Below are positions 55,146 through 63,497 of a stretch of DNA of 64,000 bases, in pieces; position 1 is the first letter of the stretch, and the number at the start of each line of letters is the position of its first letter. Under the pieces are notes generated by a model. It saw only the letters and a list, made by a program, of their open reading frames with translations. It was not told where the DNA came from and did no database searches. Source of the stretch: Marisediminitalea oceani (lineage in GTDB: Bacteria > Pseudomonadota > Gammaproteobacteria > Enterobacterales > Alteromonadaceae); NCBI RefSeq assembly GCF_003731635.1, contig NZ_RCUA01000002.1, forward strand, positions 1-64,000. The letters run 5' to 3'. The translations under genes were made by a program, and so were the position numbers.

Positions 55146-56656
55146 AGACCATTATCCGCAATACAGCTTCGTCGATATTGTTGGTTACCCTGGTTATCAT
55201 AGTTATTGCCGCTAATTCCACTTACACCATCCACACCATGGATGAGCTGGCCTCGCTTGAGCGGCGGTTATTTACCACCAACCAGGTGATTAACTCTATT
55301 AATACCCTCCACCTTGCCGTACTCAGAACCGAGTCCGGCCAGCGCGGCTACTTACTCGCCGAACGGGAACGTTATTTAGTTGACTACGAAAAAACACTTA
55401 ATAAGGTCAACAACATTATTGAGCAGGTAGAAGCCAACGCAATTCGTTCAGACTTTACCGAACAGGAAGTGCGGCTGCAGCAATTGGTAGATCTATCAAA
55501 AGCCAAGCTGTCAGAGCTTATTGAAACGGTCGAACTGGCACGTCAGGGCCGCAAGGACGAAGCCATTACTATTTTTCAGTCTGACGTTGGACTGGAACTC
55601 TATAACGAGTTTGAAGAGGTGTTTGTCCAGATTGCCGAAGAAGAATACAAAGTACAGGCACAGCACATTGATTCGCTACTTAAACTGCGATCAGACTCAG
55701 TCACTAACCTGATTATCTCCTCACTGACCACCGGCCTGCTGGTGATCAGTATTTTCATGTTACTACGTATGAACATCCGCGGAACCATCCGCCACAGACG
55801 GGAATTGCAGCAACATAACCTGGTGCTGGAATCACGGGTAAAAGAACGTACCGTGGAGTTACAGGTTTACGCGGAAGAGCTGTCTCGCAGCAATCGTGAA
55901 CTGGAAGATTTTGCCTTTGTCGCCTCCCACGATCTACAGGAACCTTTACGAAAGATACGCGCCTTTGGCAATCGCATCAGCACCGGCTACGAAGATGCAC
56001 TGGATGAGCGTGGTCAGGACTTCCTGCGCCGCATGCTCAATGCCGCCGAGCGTATGTCTATGCTGATCAGTGATTTATTGTCATTCTCCCGGGTAACTAC
56101 CCGCGGTAAGGACTTTGAAGATACCGATTTAAATACCGTCGTTGCCTCGGTATTGGAAGATCTCGAAATCACCATCGAAGAAAAGCAGGCAGAAATTCAC
56201 ACCGATTCATTACCGGTGATGAAAGCCGATGCCTCACAAATGAGTCAGCTGTTTTTAAATTTGTTGTCTAATGCACTGAAATTTACCAAGCCAGACCAGC
56301 CACCGATTATTACTTTACGCTATGAGGCTATCGATGAGGAGCAGGCAGAAGCCCTTCATCTGTTACCAGGCCTGAGCTGGTTTAAACTAACCTTACAGGA
56401 CAATGGTATAGGCTTTGAACAGAGCTTTGCCGAAAAAATATTTGCCCCGTTCCAACGCTTACACGGGCGCTCAGAGTATAAAGGTACCGGTATCGGCTTA
56501 GCGGTTTGCCGCCGCATTATCGAACGTCATAACGGCACCATCGAAGCCTTTAGTGAGCCCGGCCAGGGAGCCAGGTTCGAATTGTACCTGCCCGAAGACG
56601 GCCAGCCGTTTACCAACTTGCAACAACAGGGAGTGATAAGTCATGCCGAACAGTAG
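55142..56656 (+). CDS. CHASE3-domain sensor histidine kinase
   Basis: A 504-aa inner-membrane kinase. TM1 lies near 10-28. A CHASE3 periplasmic domain (about 35-190) has TESGQRGYLLAERERYL. TM2 lies near 193-213, then a coiled coil. HisKA has FVASHDLQEPLRKI (His about 261) and HATPase_c has LLSNALKFT, DNGIGFEQ and GTGIGLAVCRRI. The EDFAFVASHDLQEPL type is phytochrome-related and usually pairs with Rcp1-like receivers, one of which is encoded next (overlap 14 bases). It is the likely sensor of the operon. The signal is unknown. Confidence 0.92.
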   Translation: MKTIIRNTASSILLVTLVIIVIAANSTYTIHTMDELASLERRLFTTNQVINSINTLHLAVLRTESGQRGYLLAERERYLVDYEKTLNKVNNIIEQVEANAIRSDFTEQEVRLQQLVDLSKAKLSELIETVELARQGRKDEAITIFQSDVGLELYNEFEEVFVQIAEEEYKVQAQHIDSLLKLRSDSVTNLIISSLTTGLLVISIFMLLRMNIRGTIRHRRELQQHNLVLESRVKERTVELQVYAEELSRSNRELEDFAFVASHDLQEPLRKIRAFGNRISTGYEDALDERGQDFLRRMLNAAERMSMLISDLLSFSRVTTRGKDFEDTDLNTVVASVLEDLEITIEEKQAEIHTDSLPVMKADASQMSQLFLNLLSNALKFTKPDQPPIITLRYEAIDEEQAEALHLLPGLSWFKLTLQDNGIGFEQSFAEKIFAPFQRLHGRSEYKGTGIGLAVCRRIIERHNGTIEAFSEPGQGARFELYLPEDGQPFTNLQQQGVISHAEQ

Positions 56657-57095
56657 CTTACCCGTTACCATATTAATGGCCGATGACGACGAGGACGACA
56701 GATTACTGGCGCTCGACGCGTTAAAAGAAGGCCGGGTGCTTAACAATTTACACTGCGTAGAAGATGGCGTTGAACTGCTGGAGTATCTGCGTCGGGAGGG
56801 TAAATTTGCCGATCCTGCCACTTCGCCCCGCCCGAGTTTAATTTTGTTGGATTTGAACATGCCGCGCATGGATGGCCGGGAAGCCTTGCAGCACATCAAG
56901 GCCGACCCAAACTTACGCAGCATTCCGGTGGTTATCCTGACGACTTCGAAAGAAGAAGAAGACATGATCCGCGGTTACGACCTCGGCGCAGCCTCTTACA
57001 TTACTAAACCGGTTAACTTTGAGGGACTGGTGGATCTGATGCGCGCTATCGGTCGCTACTGGATAGAATTTGTTGAACTCCCTCACAATAAATAG
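56643..57095 (+). CDS. Rcp1-like single-domain response regulator
   Basis: A 150-aa receiver: ADDDEDDR acidic pocket, phospho-acceptor Asp in ILLDLNMPRMDG (about 64), Thr in VVILTTSKEE and Lys in YITKPV. The LLDLNMPRMDGRE pattern and the length are those of Rcp1-type partners of phytochrome-like kinases. No output domain. GGAG precedes the ATG inside the kinase gene. It probably relays phosphate or titrates it between the kinases of the operon. Confidence 0.93.
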   Translation: MPNSSLPVTILMADDDEDDRLLALDALKEGRVLNNLHCVEDGVELLEYLRREGKFADPATSPRPSLILLDLNMPRMDGREALQHIKADPNLRSIPVVILTTSKEEEDMIRGYDLGAASYITKPVNFEGLVDLMRAIGRYWIEFVELPHNK

Positions 57096-57108
57096 GCATT
57101 CGTGACCC

Positions 57109-59067
57109 ATGACTGACCATGTTCGCATACTGCTGGTTGAAGATGACGAAGACGATTATTTTCTGACCGCCGACTCACTCTCGCAGTGCAAGTCGCCGGT
57201 GTTCGAGCTGGTATGGGCCAAAACGGGTGAAGAAGCCATTGAACATCTGCAAACAGATACCTTCGATTTGTGCCTGCTCGATTATCTGTTGGGTCAGGAA
57301 AATGCCATGGACGTGCTGGAAAAGCTTAAAAGTCTGTCGGTAACCATTCCTGTAGTGGTCCTCACAGGCCAGGCAGACAGTATCGTTGATGACAGGGTAA
57401 TGCGCGCCGGTGCCGAGGACTTTTTAACCAAAGCCGAAGTCGATACGCCACGCTTTATGCGGACTATCCGCTATGCACTGGTACGCCGCGAAATTGAAAC
57501 TGAACGATTAGAACGTAATCGCATCGAGCAGCAAAACAAAGCCAAGGATAAATTCCTCGCCCATCTTGGCCATGAACTCAGAACCCCACTGGCCTCTATT
57601 CTCGGTTATACCGAGCTGTTGCTCGACAGCCCTGGTAACGAGCGAATTAACGCTGAACTCTCAACCATCTTTAATAACAGCAAACATTTGCTTAGCCTGC
57701 TCAACGACTTACTGGATATGTCGCGGATCATGGCCAACAAGTTAGAGCTGGTGCCACAAACGCTTAATCTGAACGGCTTTTTAACCGATCTTTATAGCCT
57801 GATGGTTGTGCACGCCAGTGAGAAAGGCCTGGTTTTAACAGTTAGCGCCAATTCGTTAATCCCCGAATATATCAAAGTAGACCCTACCCGACTGCGGCAA
57901 ATCCTGATCAATCTTGTTAATAACGCAATTAAATTTACCGACAATGGTGAAGTGGCAATCAATGTTGAATTCGATAAAGACGGCGAGCGGATTTGCTTTG
58001 CGGTAAAAGATACCGGTATTGGCATGCCGGCAGACAAGCTTGAAACCATTTTTAAGCCCTTCGAGCAAATTGAGGATCTTATCCACGCCAACCATGGTGG
58101 TGCCGGCCTCGGGCTGGCCATTTCCAATGAGTTAGTCAGCCGTATGGGTGGCCGTATCAGAGTAGAGTCCACCCAGGGCGAAGGCAGTCGCTTTTGGTTT
58201 TGTATCAATGCCGAAGGCAGCACTGAACAGAATCTTATTCGCTTGAATCTGGAGGCACCTGAGCGTCTTCCAGTCCAATTTAAAATAAATCAACACCTTG
58301 ATGGCCGGGTGCTGATTGTTGATGACTTACGTGAAATTCGCCGTCTCACCGGCCGTTTAGTTAGCATGAGCCAGGCACAGGTAAGCTACGCCCAGAATGG
58401 CGCCGACGCATTGGAAAAAATACGCAGCGCAGAGCATAGCGGTGAACCTTTCCACCTGGTACTGATGGATATACATATGCCGGTGATGAATGGCATTGAT
58501 TGTTTAAAGGCTATGCGCTCCTCTGGTATTCAAACGCCGGTAGTAGCCGTTACGGCAGCCAGTCGTAAAGGGCTTAGAGAATCCTTACTGGCCGAGGGTT
58601 TTGACAACGTAATTGCCAAGCCTATCGACCGTAAAGATTTAAGTGAAGTGCTCAGTACCTTTTTACTGCCAGCCACCCAGCCTGCTGCGCCGAAAGAAAC
58701 CAGCAACGCTGAGCAGAAGTCATCTTTACTGGTAGTAGAAGATGATGAGGACGCGGCCGAGTTAATGTGCCTGCTGCTAAATTCGTTGGGTTACGAGGCA
58801 GATATTGCACTTAATGGCCAACAGGCTCTGGAAAAAGTTGCCAATGCCCCGGCACATTATGTCCATGTGCTTATGGATCTGCATTTGCCCGATACTGACG
58901 GCTATGAACTGACCGCTGCCATCGCTGAAGTCGCCCCTGGCCTGAACGTGACCATTATCAGCGGCGCTGAGCCAGATAAAGGCCGACTCGAGGGTTTACC
59001 CATCGCGCAGGTGTTACTCAAGCCCGTGAGTAAAGCTGATCTGGCCGTACTGAACTTTTGCGGGTAA
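57109..59067 (+). CDS. hybrid histidine kinase (REC-HisKA-HATPase-REC-REC)
   Basis: A 652-aa soluble protein. REC1 (about 5-120; VEDDEDD, LLDYLLGQ), HisKA with AHLGHELRTPLASI (His about 155), HATPase with NNAIKF, DTGIGMP and GGAGLGLAI. REC2 follows (VLIVDDLREIRR, LVLMDIHMPVM, Asp about 451, KPID) and then REC3 (LVVEDDEDAAE, VLMDLHLPDTDG, Asp about 589, LKPVSK). No TM helix or HPt is present, so input is likely through REC1 from another kinase. It is the last gene of the signalling operon. With three receivers and one kinase core it could integrate several signals. Confidence 0.92.
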   Translation: MTDHVRILLVEDDEDDYFLTADSLSQCKSPVFELVWAKTGEEAIEHLQTDTFDLCLLDYLLGQENAMDVLEKLKSLSVTIPVVVLTGQADSIVDDRVMRAGAEDFLTKAEVDTPRFMRTIRYALVRREIETERLERNRIEQQNKAKDKFLAHLGHELRTPLASILGYTELLLDSPGNERINAELSTIFNNSKHLLSLLNDLLDMSRIMANKLELVPQTLNLNGFLTDLYSLMVVHASEKGLVLTVSANSLIPEYIKVDPTRLRQILINLVNNAIKFTDNGEVAINVEFDKDGERICFAVKDTGIGMPADKLETIFKPFEQIEDLIHANHGGAGLGLAISNELVSRMGGRIRVESTQGEGSRFWFCINAEGSTEQNLIRLNLEAPERLPVQFKINQHLDGRVLIVDDLREIRRLTGRLVSMSQAQVSYAQNGADALEKIRSAEHSGEPFHLVLMDIHMPVMNGIDCLKAMRSSGIQTPVVAVTAASRKGLRESLLAEGFDNVIAKPIDRKDLSEVLSTFLLPATQPAAPKETSNAEQKSSLLVVEDDEDAAELMCLLLNSLGYEADIALNGQQALEKVANAPAHYVHVLMDLHLPDTDGYELTAAIAEVAPGLNVTIISGAEPDKGRLEGLPIAQVLLKPVSKADLAVLNFCG

Positions 59068-59142
59068 CTCCTTGCAAGTTTTACACTGCATTTTCCCATC
59101 ACTGTTAACTCCACTTGCAATAAAACAGGCTTAAATCAATTT

Positions 59143-59187
59143 TATCAATAACTTACACATAATCACATTGATGGCATAAGCGTTGCA
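59143..59187 (+). promoter_or_regulatory. sigma-54 promoter with IHF site upstream of lipoprotein gene
   Basis: TGGCATAAGCGTTGCA (59172-59187) fits the RpoN consensus TGGCAC-G-N4-TTGCW with two changes and correct GG-N10-GC spacing. TATCAATAACTTA (59143-59155) is a perfect match to the IHF consensus WATCAA-N4-TTR, 29 bases before the -24 box. The predicted start is near 59198, 86 bases before the ATG. A sigma-54 activator gene is encoded just upstream. I could not identify an enhancer dyad in 59068-59142. Confidence 0.65.
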
Positions 59188-59283
59188 CTCTCTCCTGTAA
59201 GCACAGGTTTAATTCGGTCAGTAACCAGTTAATCAAAGCTTTCAACACCCGGTTACTGACGATAATGCAAACAGGACAACAAC

Positions 59284-59859
59284 ATGGATATACAACTATT
59301 AGGCAGATTATTCAGCGATGCAGTGTTGATCAGAGCTTTGGTATTCGCTGTGGTTACCACTTGTTTGCTAACCGGTTGCGCAGGTTCCGGGTTAACAGCA
59401 ACACCTTATCAGGCGGCCGAGTCAGCCCGCGACGTAGGTTATTCATCACATCGCCTGTCAGAGGGGAAATTTAAAATTCTTTACAAAGCCAATAGCGCTA
59501 CCAGTGAAGAAACTTTGGAACAATACAGCTTGCAACGTGCAGAAGAGATTGGCCTGGAACGTGATTACAACTGGTATCGCATTGTTTCCAGCGAGGCTGT
59601 GACCATGCCATCCATGACCGACCAACAGGTAATAACTGCCGCCCCTCAGTCACAAACGGTTGATGGTGCAGTTACCGGTGATGTCACCGCCACCAGTTTA
59701 CCTTCTAATCAGCAGTGCACGGTATCCGGCTGTGAGCAGGTGTCTACGCCCAATCCTGTTTCAGGCGATACGTCTGAAGCTGGCATGCAATTCTATGCCA
59801 TGACCATCCAGTATGGTCGTTTCGAACCGATCCCCGAAGACGCTATTAAATTGCAATAA
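59284..59859 (+). CDS. CC0125/CC1285-like lipoprotein
   Basis: A 191-aa lipoprotein with lipobox LTGC (Cys about 36). Family core follows: TPYQAAESARDVGYSSHRLSEGKFKILYKANSATSEETLEQY with LQRAEEIGLERDYNWYRIV is typical of the CC0125-like lipoproteins, which have no known function. The second half (about 105-175) is low-complexity, Ser/Thr/Gln/Pro rich, with two Cys (CTVSGC). A longer than usual N-terminal leader precedes the hydrophobic segment. AGGACAACAAC lies before the ATG. Predicted to be driven by the sigma-54 promoter at 59172. Confidence 0.8.
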   Translation: MDIQLLGRLFSDAVLIRALVFAVVTTCLLTGCAGSGLTATPYQAAESARDVGYSSHRLSEGKFKILYKANSATSEETLEQYSLQRAEEIGLERDYNWYRIVSSEAVTMPSMTDQQVITAAPQSQTVDGAVTGDVTATSLPSNQQCTVSGCEQVSTPNPVSGDTSEAGMQFYAMTIQYGRFEPIPEDAIKLQ

Positions 59860-59899
59860 GCGTTTTCAAAGGTCAAACAAATAAGGTGTAACTGTGGTT

Positions 59900-60322
59900 A
59901 TGTCGAACACCGGAAAATGTGCCATCAAAATGTTTAAAGACCTTTTCAATCAAGGCGCTGAGCTTTACCAAACCGCTCAGCAAAGCAATCAGCAGCCGCA
60001 ACAGCGCGCGTGTTTACGGGTGCTCAGAGCCGAGAAGCTTCGCGCCCTGCGATTGATGGAGGCAGAGAGCAATAGCGGACATGATTATGCTCTGTCGGAA
60101 CAGGTGAAAGAGCAATTTAAGTCAATGCTTGAGCACTACCCTTCAATTCGTCATGTTAGCGATTTCATAGAAATAGAACAACGATTGTTGGCAAGTCTCA
60201 AAGAAAACCTGACTTCGCTGACCCCGTCCCCGTTGTCTTTAAACCTGCGCACAATTACAACCCGTCATCAGCAGTGCCTGGAAAAGCTCAGTCGTGAGCT
60301 TGCCGGGCAGCCGGATAAGTAG
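59900..60322 (+). CDS. helical hypothetical protein
   Basis: A 140-aa protein predicted to be all-alpha and cytosolic, with no signal peptide or TM segment. Gln-rich near the N-terminus (AELYQTAQQSNQQPQQRA), then amphipathic helices (LRVLRAEKLRALRLMEAE and so on). I recognise no family. The start is uncertain: a GTG at 59894 or the ATG at 59900, both behind AAGGTG. It follows the lipoprotein gene by 40 bases and may share its sigma-54 transcript. Confidence 0.6.
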   Translation: MSNTGKCAIKMFKDLFNQGAELYQTAQQSNQQPQQRACLRVLRAEKLRALRLMEAESNSGHDYALSEQVKEQFKSMLEHYPSIRHVSDFIEIEQRLLASLKENLTSLTPSPLSLNLRTITTRHQQCLEKLSRELAGQPDK

Positions 60323-60387
60323 TCCGGTACAGCCCCATTTATACACAAAATTACCGTCTGGATCAGTGACAACATCTCCTGCTCCGG

Positions 60388-60425
60388 CGCCATAAATTTA
60401 TCGCGACAGCTGCGATAATATGGCG
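60388..60425. repeat. long hairpin beside the MITE-like element
   Basis: CGCCATA and TATCGC (60388-60394, 60399-60404) pair with GCGATA and TATGGCG (60412-60417, 60419-60425), giving a 13-bp interrupted stem with a seven-base loop. It has no T run on either side. It lies eleven bases from the element at 60436 and may be a separate repeat or a weak transcript end. Confidence 0.6.
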
Positions 60426-60435
60426 TAAGCTACTG

Positions 60436-60635
60436 ATACCAATCGGCATAGAAGTTTACCCTCTCAGAGTGATCCCTGAGGGCTAGTCGAAAACGGCTTA
60501 GATCACGACGCGTTCACTGAGGCATAGTTACTCTATGTCCAGGGGACGCAACACAGATGTAAGTCGTTTTGGCCACTCCCTTTGGGCAATGCTGTCAGTC
60601 TTGCTGAGTGGGCAAACTTCTATGCCGATTGGTAT
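60436..60635. mobile_element. 200-bp MITE-like inverted-repeat element
   Basis: The ends are a perfect 22-bp terminal inverted repeat (60436-60457 and 60614-60635, outer end ATACCAATCGG). With two mismatches the repeat runs to about 32 bases. Inner arms also pair (AAAACGGCTTA with TAAGTCGTTTT, and CATAG/CTATG at the centre), so the whole unit could fold back on itself. It contains no credible ORF. Size, ends and folding fit a non-autonomous miniature element. No target duplication could be fixed by eye. Confidence 0.75.
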
Positions 60636-60708
60636 GGAACGTAGTTGGTCCTGTCTGCTCATATCACGAGTCAATCAGGGCTATGAGTAGTAAAAGGAAA
60701 ACCATAAC

Positions 60709-61245
60709 ATGGATGCAAAAAACGACGCCCCGTCAACGCAGAAAAAGCGCCTGGGTGGCTGGTTAATTTTAGTTGGTATAGGAGTCGTACTGTCGCCGTT
60801 TCGGCTATTGATGAATACACTACCCGCTTATCAACCACTGCTACAAAGTGACATATGGGATGCACTAACCAATCCGGACTCCGCGGCCTATCATCCTTTA
60901 TGGGGGCCTTTACTAATTGGTGAAATTACTTTTAATGTAGGGCTGTTTCTGGCTTCGCTGTATTTAATTTATCTGTTTTTTACCCGCCACTGGCTGTTTC
61001 CCTCATTTTACATTGGTATCGTGCTCTCCTCTTTGGTGTTTATTCCGGCTGATGCCTGGTTAGTATCCATTGTGTTACCGCAAGAGCCCATGTTCGATCC
61101 TGACACTACCAAAGAGTTTGTACGAACGCTGATTGGTGCTCTCATCTGGATCCCATACATGCTGATGTCTCAACGCGTAAAAGAAACCTTTGTTAAAGAC
61201 CAGCAAGACCTGTCACCCGCTTTACCGGTAGCAGAATCCAATTGA
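60709..61245 (+). CDS. DUF2569 family membrane protein
   Basis: A 178-aa inner-membrane protein with about four TM helices. LGGWLILVGIGVVLSPF near the N-terminus is the DUF2569 signature; QRVKETFVK follows the last helix. Function unknown. AAAGGA precedes the ATG. The MITE-like element lies 73 bases upstream and a modular repeat follows the stop. Confidence 0.82.
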   Translation: MDAKNDAPSTQKKRLGGWLILVGIGVVLSPFRLLMNTLPAYQPLLQSDIWDALTNPDSAAYHPLWGPLLIGEITFNVGLFLASLYLIYLFFTRHWLFPSFYIGIVLSSLVFIPADAWLVSIVLPQEPMFDPDTTKEFVRTLIGALIWIPYMLMSQRVKETFVKDQQDLSPALPVAESN

Positions 61246-61306
61246 TGAAATTAGTTCTATTCACAAGCTGTGTGGTTCTGGTTTGAATCTAAAAATCGGC
61301 AGTATC

Positions 61307-61566
61307 TAAATCGAAGAAAGAAAAATCATTGTGCCCTTGTTCAGTGTTGTCATCGTCACTGGCATACATAACAAACTGGAAGAATAATCATGGATGAGGA
61401 TTCAGTCGATGCGGCACAGGGGTGACGAATAACCGAAATGCCAGTGGCATTTCGCAGTATGAGGAACGACACGCCATGAATGGCGTGGCTGGAATGAATC
61501 ACAGGGACGTTTGTTACGATTGTCTCAAATTCGCTGTCACCGACTCCGACAAAAAATATATAAACA
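61307..61566. repeat. modular intergenic repeat, copy B
   Basis: A 260-base unit sharing its first 125 bases and its last 30-35 bases with copy A at 21808. The middle is different and holds two other hairpins: GAAATGCC/GGCATTTC (61436-61454) and CACGCCAT/ATGGCGTG (61470-61487). The frame that gives 29 codons in copy A ends after eleven codons here, which argues against a protein. Confidence 0.8.
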
Positions 61567-61637
61567 ACTATCGTAGCTGAACGCTGCTAGCGGGGAAATA
61601 AATCACACCTGCGTTCAATAGAAACCTAACTCAGGTA

Positions 61638-62288
61638 CTATTCCGGTGTTTTTAAATTTGCCTGATTGGCATTTTCCACCCAGTCCAAGTCCTTGGTTTG
61701 TTCATCCAGCGTGCCTTTGGCATCTTCTAAGAAGACTTTGCAGAAATAATCCACACAAGGATGCATTTCGCGATAACGTTCCAACTGAATATCCATTTCT
61801 TCCATGGCATTGGAAAACTCATGATTCGATTTAGCCAGCTCATAATCACACTTGAGGTAGGCGCACAGCACATCGGCCGCCTTGGCCAGGCGTACATGCA
61901 CGTCATTTTTATCTTGTAGTATCAGCGGCTCATAACAGGCTTGTAGCGGCTCTGGCAGCGTTTTTATCAGCATTTGCTCAAACCGTCGCTCAAGTTTTTT
62001 AATCGCCTGAGTGGTTTCCGGGTCGTGATATTTCACCGGGCTGGGAATGTCGCTCATACCGGCAATTTCGCTGCCTTCATGAAATATAGCCATGGCAGCT
62101 ACCCGGTCTGGCTCAATATCTTCCCCATAGACTTCCCTGGCGATTACGCCAAGCATATGGGCAATTACCGACGCTTCATAAATGTGGGTAGATAGCATCT
62201 CAGACTGAAACTGCGCCATCAGCGGCCAGCGTTTTACATTTCGGGCGCGCTGCATAAGACCAATAAAGGCGGAATGACTGTTGGCCAT
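61638..62288 (-). CDS. YfbR-like HD-domain nucleotidase with altered HD motif
   Basis: A 216-aa protein of the YfbR 5'-deoxynucleotidase family. The KRWPLM opening, IPSPVKY, and the second metal Asp region AKAADVLCAYLKC (Asp139) match E. coli YfbR. The central HD motif, normally HDASE, reads HEGSE (His70, Glu71), and the usual SEHS is STHI. The metal ligand Asp is thus replaced by Glu. It may have altered metal use or substrate. GGAG precedes the ATG. No neighbour gives context. Confidence 0.85.
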   Translation of the reverse strand: MANSHSAFIGLMQRARNVKRWPLMAQFQSEMLSTHIYEASVIAHMLGVIAREVYGEDIEPDRVAAMAIFHEGSEIAGMSDIPSPVKYHDPETTQAIKKLERRFEQMLIKTLPEPLQACYEPLILQDKNDVHVRLAKAADVLCAYLKCDYELAKSNHEFSNAMEEMDIQLERYREMHPCVDYFCKVFLEDAKGTLDEQTKDLDWVENANQANLKTPE

Positions 62289-62470
62289 GGGTTCTCCGGG
62301 TGAATTTTAGCAATGATAAACCGATCCTAAAGCTTATCGGCAGTGATGTCAGCCTAACACAGCATCGTGGTCTGTAAAATATGCACGAACTCCTGTAACG
62401 AATTATCAAAGACTGCCTGACCAACCCAGGAAATTCTTATTTTTATCATAATTATCAATTAGATAAGTGT

Positions 62471-62486
62471 TGGCACAAGATAAGCA
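62471..62486 (+). promoter_or_regulatory. weak candidate sigma-54 promoter upstream of DUF1328 gene
   Basis: TGGCACAAGATAAGCA keeps a perfect TGGCAC -24 half and GG-N10-GC spacing, but has AAGCA where TTGCA is expected. A one-mismatch IHF-like TATCAATTAGATA lies at 62453-62465. Start would be near 62498, before the ribosome site AAAGGAG. Confidence 0.3.
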
Positions 62487-62525
62487 TATATCACTGTGAC
62501 ATTAGATGAAATTAAAGGAGACATC

Positions 62526-62702
62526 ATGTTAGGTTGGGCAATTACATTTTTTATCATTGCCATCATCGCAGCAGTTTTCGGTTTTGGTGGAATCGCCGGT
62601 GCAGCAACTGGTATCGCACAGTTTCTGTTCTTCTTATTTGTAGTATTACTGGTTATCTCTTTGGTTGCTGGCGCGCTTCGCGGCAAAAGACCAAGAGCGT
62701 AG
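62526..62702 (+). CDS. DUF1328 (YtjA/UPF0391) small membrane protein
   Basis: A 58-aa protein with two TM helices ([22 protein letters not shown] and [18 protein letters not shown]) and a basic end RGKRPRA. This is the DUF1328 family, common, stress-linked and functionally unassigned. The start at 62526 has AAAGGAG upstream. It is followed by a small lipoprotein-like gene 37 bases later. Confidence 0.88.
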   Translation: MLGWAITFFIIAIIAAVFGFGGIAGAATGIAQFLFFLFVVLLVISLVAGALRGKRPRA

Positions 62703-62739
62703 TCAATCACAAACTCAATAACCAATCAGGGAGATTATT

Positions 62740-62940
62740 ATGAAAACGTTGAAATTACTTGATGTACTTAAAATGACTGTTATCGCTGCCTTTGCATGTT
62801 CTGTTATCGCATGTGGTGACGGTGAAGCCGAAGATGCCGGTGAAGCTATTGATGAAGCAGTAACTGATGCTGGCAATGCCGTTGAAGACGCCTGTGAAGA
62901 TGTTAAAGAAGGCGTGGATGCAGAAGACAAAGACTGTTAA
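62740..62940 (+). CDS. small acidic lipoprotein-like protein
   Basis: A 66-aa precursor with an h-region ending in SVIAC, a lipobox-like site (Cys25), and a strongly acidic mature chain of Ala/Glu/Asp heptad-like repeats (AGEAIDEAVTDAGNAVEDAC). Two further Cys lie in the mature part. It resembles entericidin-like or CsbD-like stress peptides in size only. GGGAG precedes the ATG and a strong terminator follows. Predicted outer or inner membrane lipoprotein of unknown role. Confidence 0.7.
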   Translation: MKTLKLLDVLKMTVIAAFACSVIACGDGEAEDAGEAIDEAVTDAGNAVEDACEDVKEGVDAEDKDC

Positions 62941-62956
62941 TCTGCACTCGTAACAG

Positions 62957-63001
62957 AAGGGCAATGTGTCGCTACAAACGTGGTAGCACATTGCCCTTTT
63001 T
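62957..63001 (+). terminator. rho-independent terminator after the lipoprotein gene
   Basis: AAGGGCAATGTG (62957-62968) pairs perfectly with CACATTGCCCTT (62987-62998), followed by TTTTT. The loop is 18 bases with a weaker inner pairing. It also separates the convergent yqhA-like gene. Confidence 0.9.
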
Positions 63002-63005
63002 GCGT

Positions 63006-63497
63006 TTAGTGCTGTTTACTTTTCTTATCCAGCACGCCCATGGCAAACGCTGAAATCACAAAGGTTAAATGGATAAGCACATACCACATGAGCTTTTCGT
63101 TCTCGATATTCTTTGCATTCATAAAAATTTTCAGCAAGTGAATCGATGATATTGCCACAATCGATGCTGCCACCTTACTTTTAAGCGTGCCGGTATCCAG
63201 CGTACCCAGCCAGGCCAGTTTTTCTGTCCCTTCTTTTAAATCGATGCTGGAAACAAAGTTCTCATAGCTGGTAAACATCACCATAATGATCAGGCCGGAT
63301 ACCAGAGCAATATCAATCAGCGATAATACTACCAGCACAATATCGGCTTCACTGATTTCAAGTACATGGGGTAAAAGATGAAATATTTCCTGGAAAAACT
63401 TAATCCCCAGGGCAATAAGCGCCAGTGATAGACCAAAATAAATCGGCGCCAGTAACCACCGGGATGCGTACATCATACGCTCAATTAACACTTCCAA
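63006..63497 (-). CDS. yqhA: YqhA (UPF0114) family membrane protein
   Basis: A 163-aa inner-membrane protein with three to four TM helices, matching E. coli YqhA (164 aa): [46 protein letters not shown] and [20 protein letters not shown]. Function unknown. The start is inferred to be the TTG at 63497, which sits six bases after AGGAGG and gives (M)[13 protein letters not shown], equal to the E. coli start. A longer frame to 63560 has no support. Confidence 0.88.
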   Translation of the reverse strand: MEVLIERMMYASRWLLAPIYFGLSLALIALGIKFFQEIFHLLPHVLEISEADIVLVVLSLIDIALVSGLIIMVMFTSYENFVSSIDLKEGTEKLAWLGTLDTGTLKSKVAASIVAISSIHLLKIFMNAKNIENEKLMWYVLIHLTFVISAFAMGVLDKKSKQH

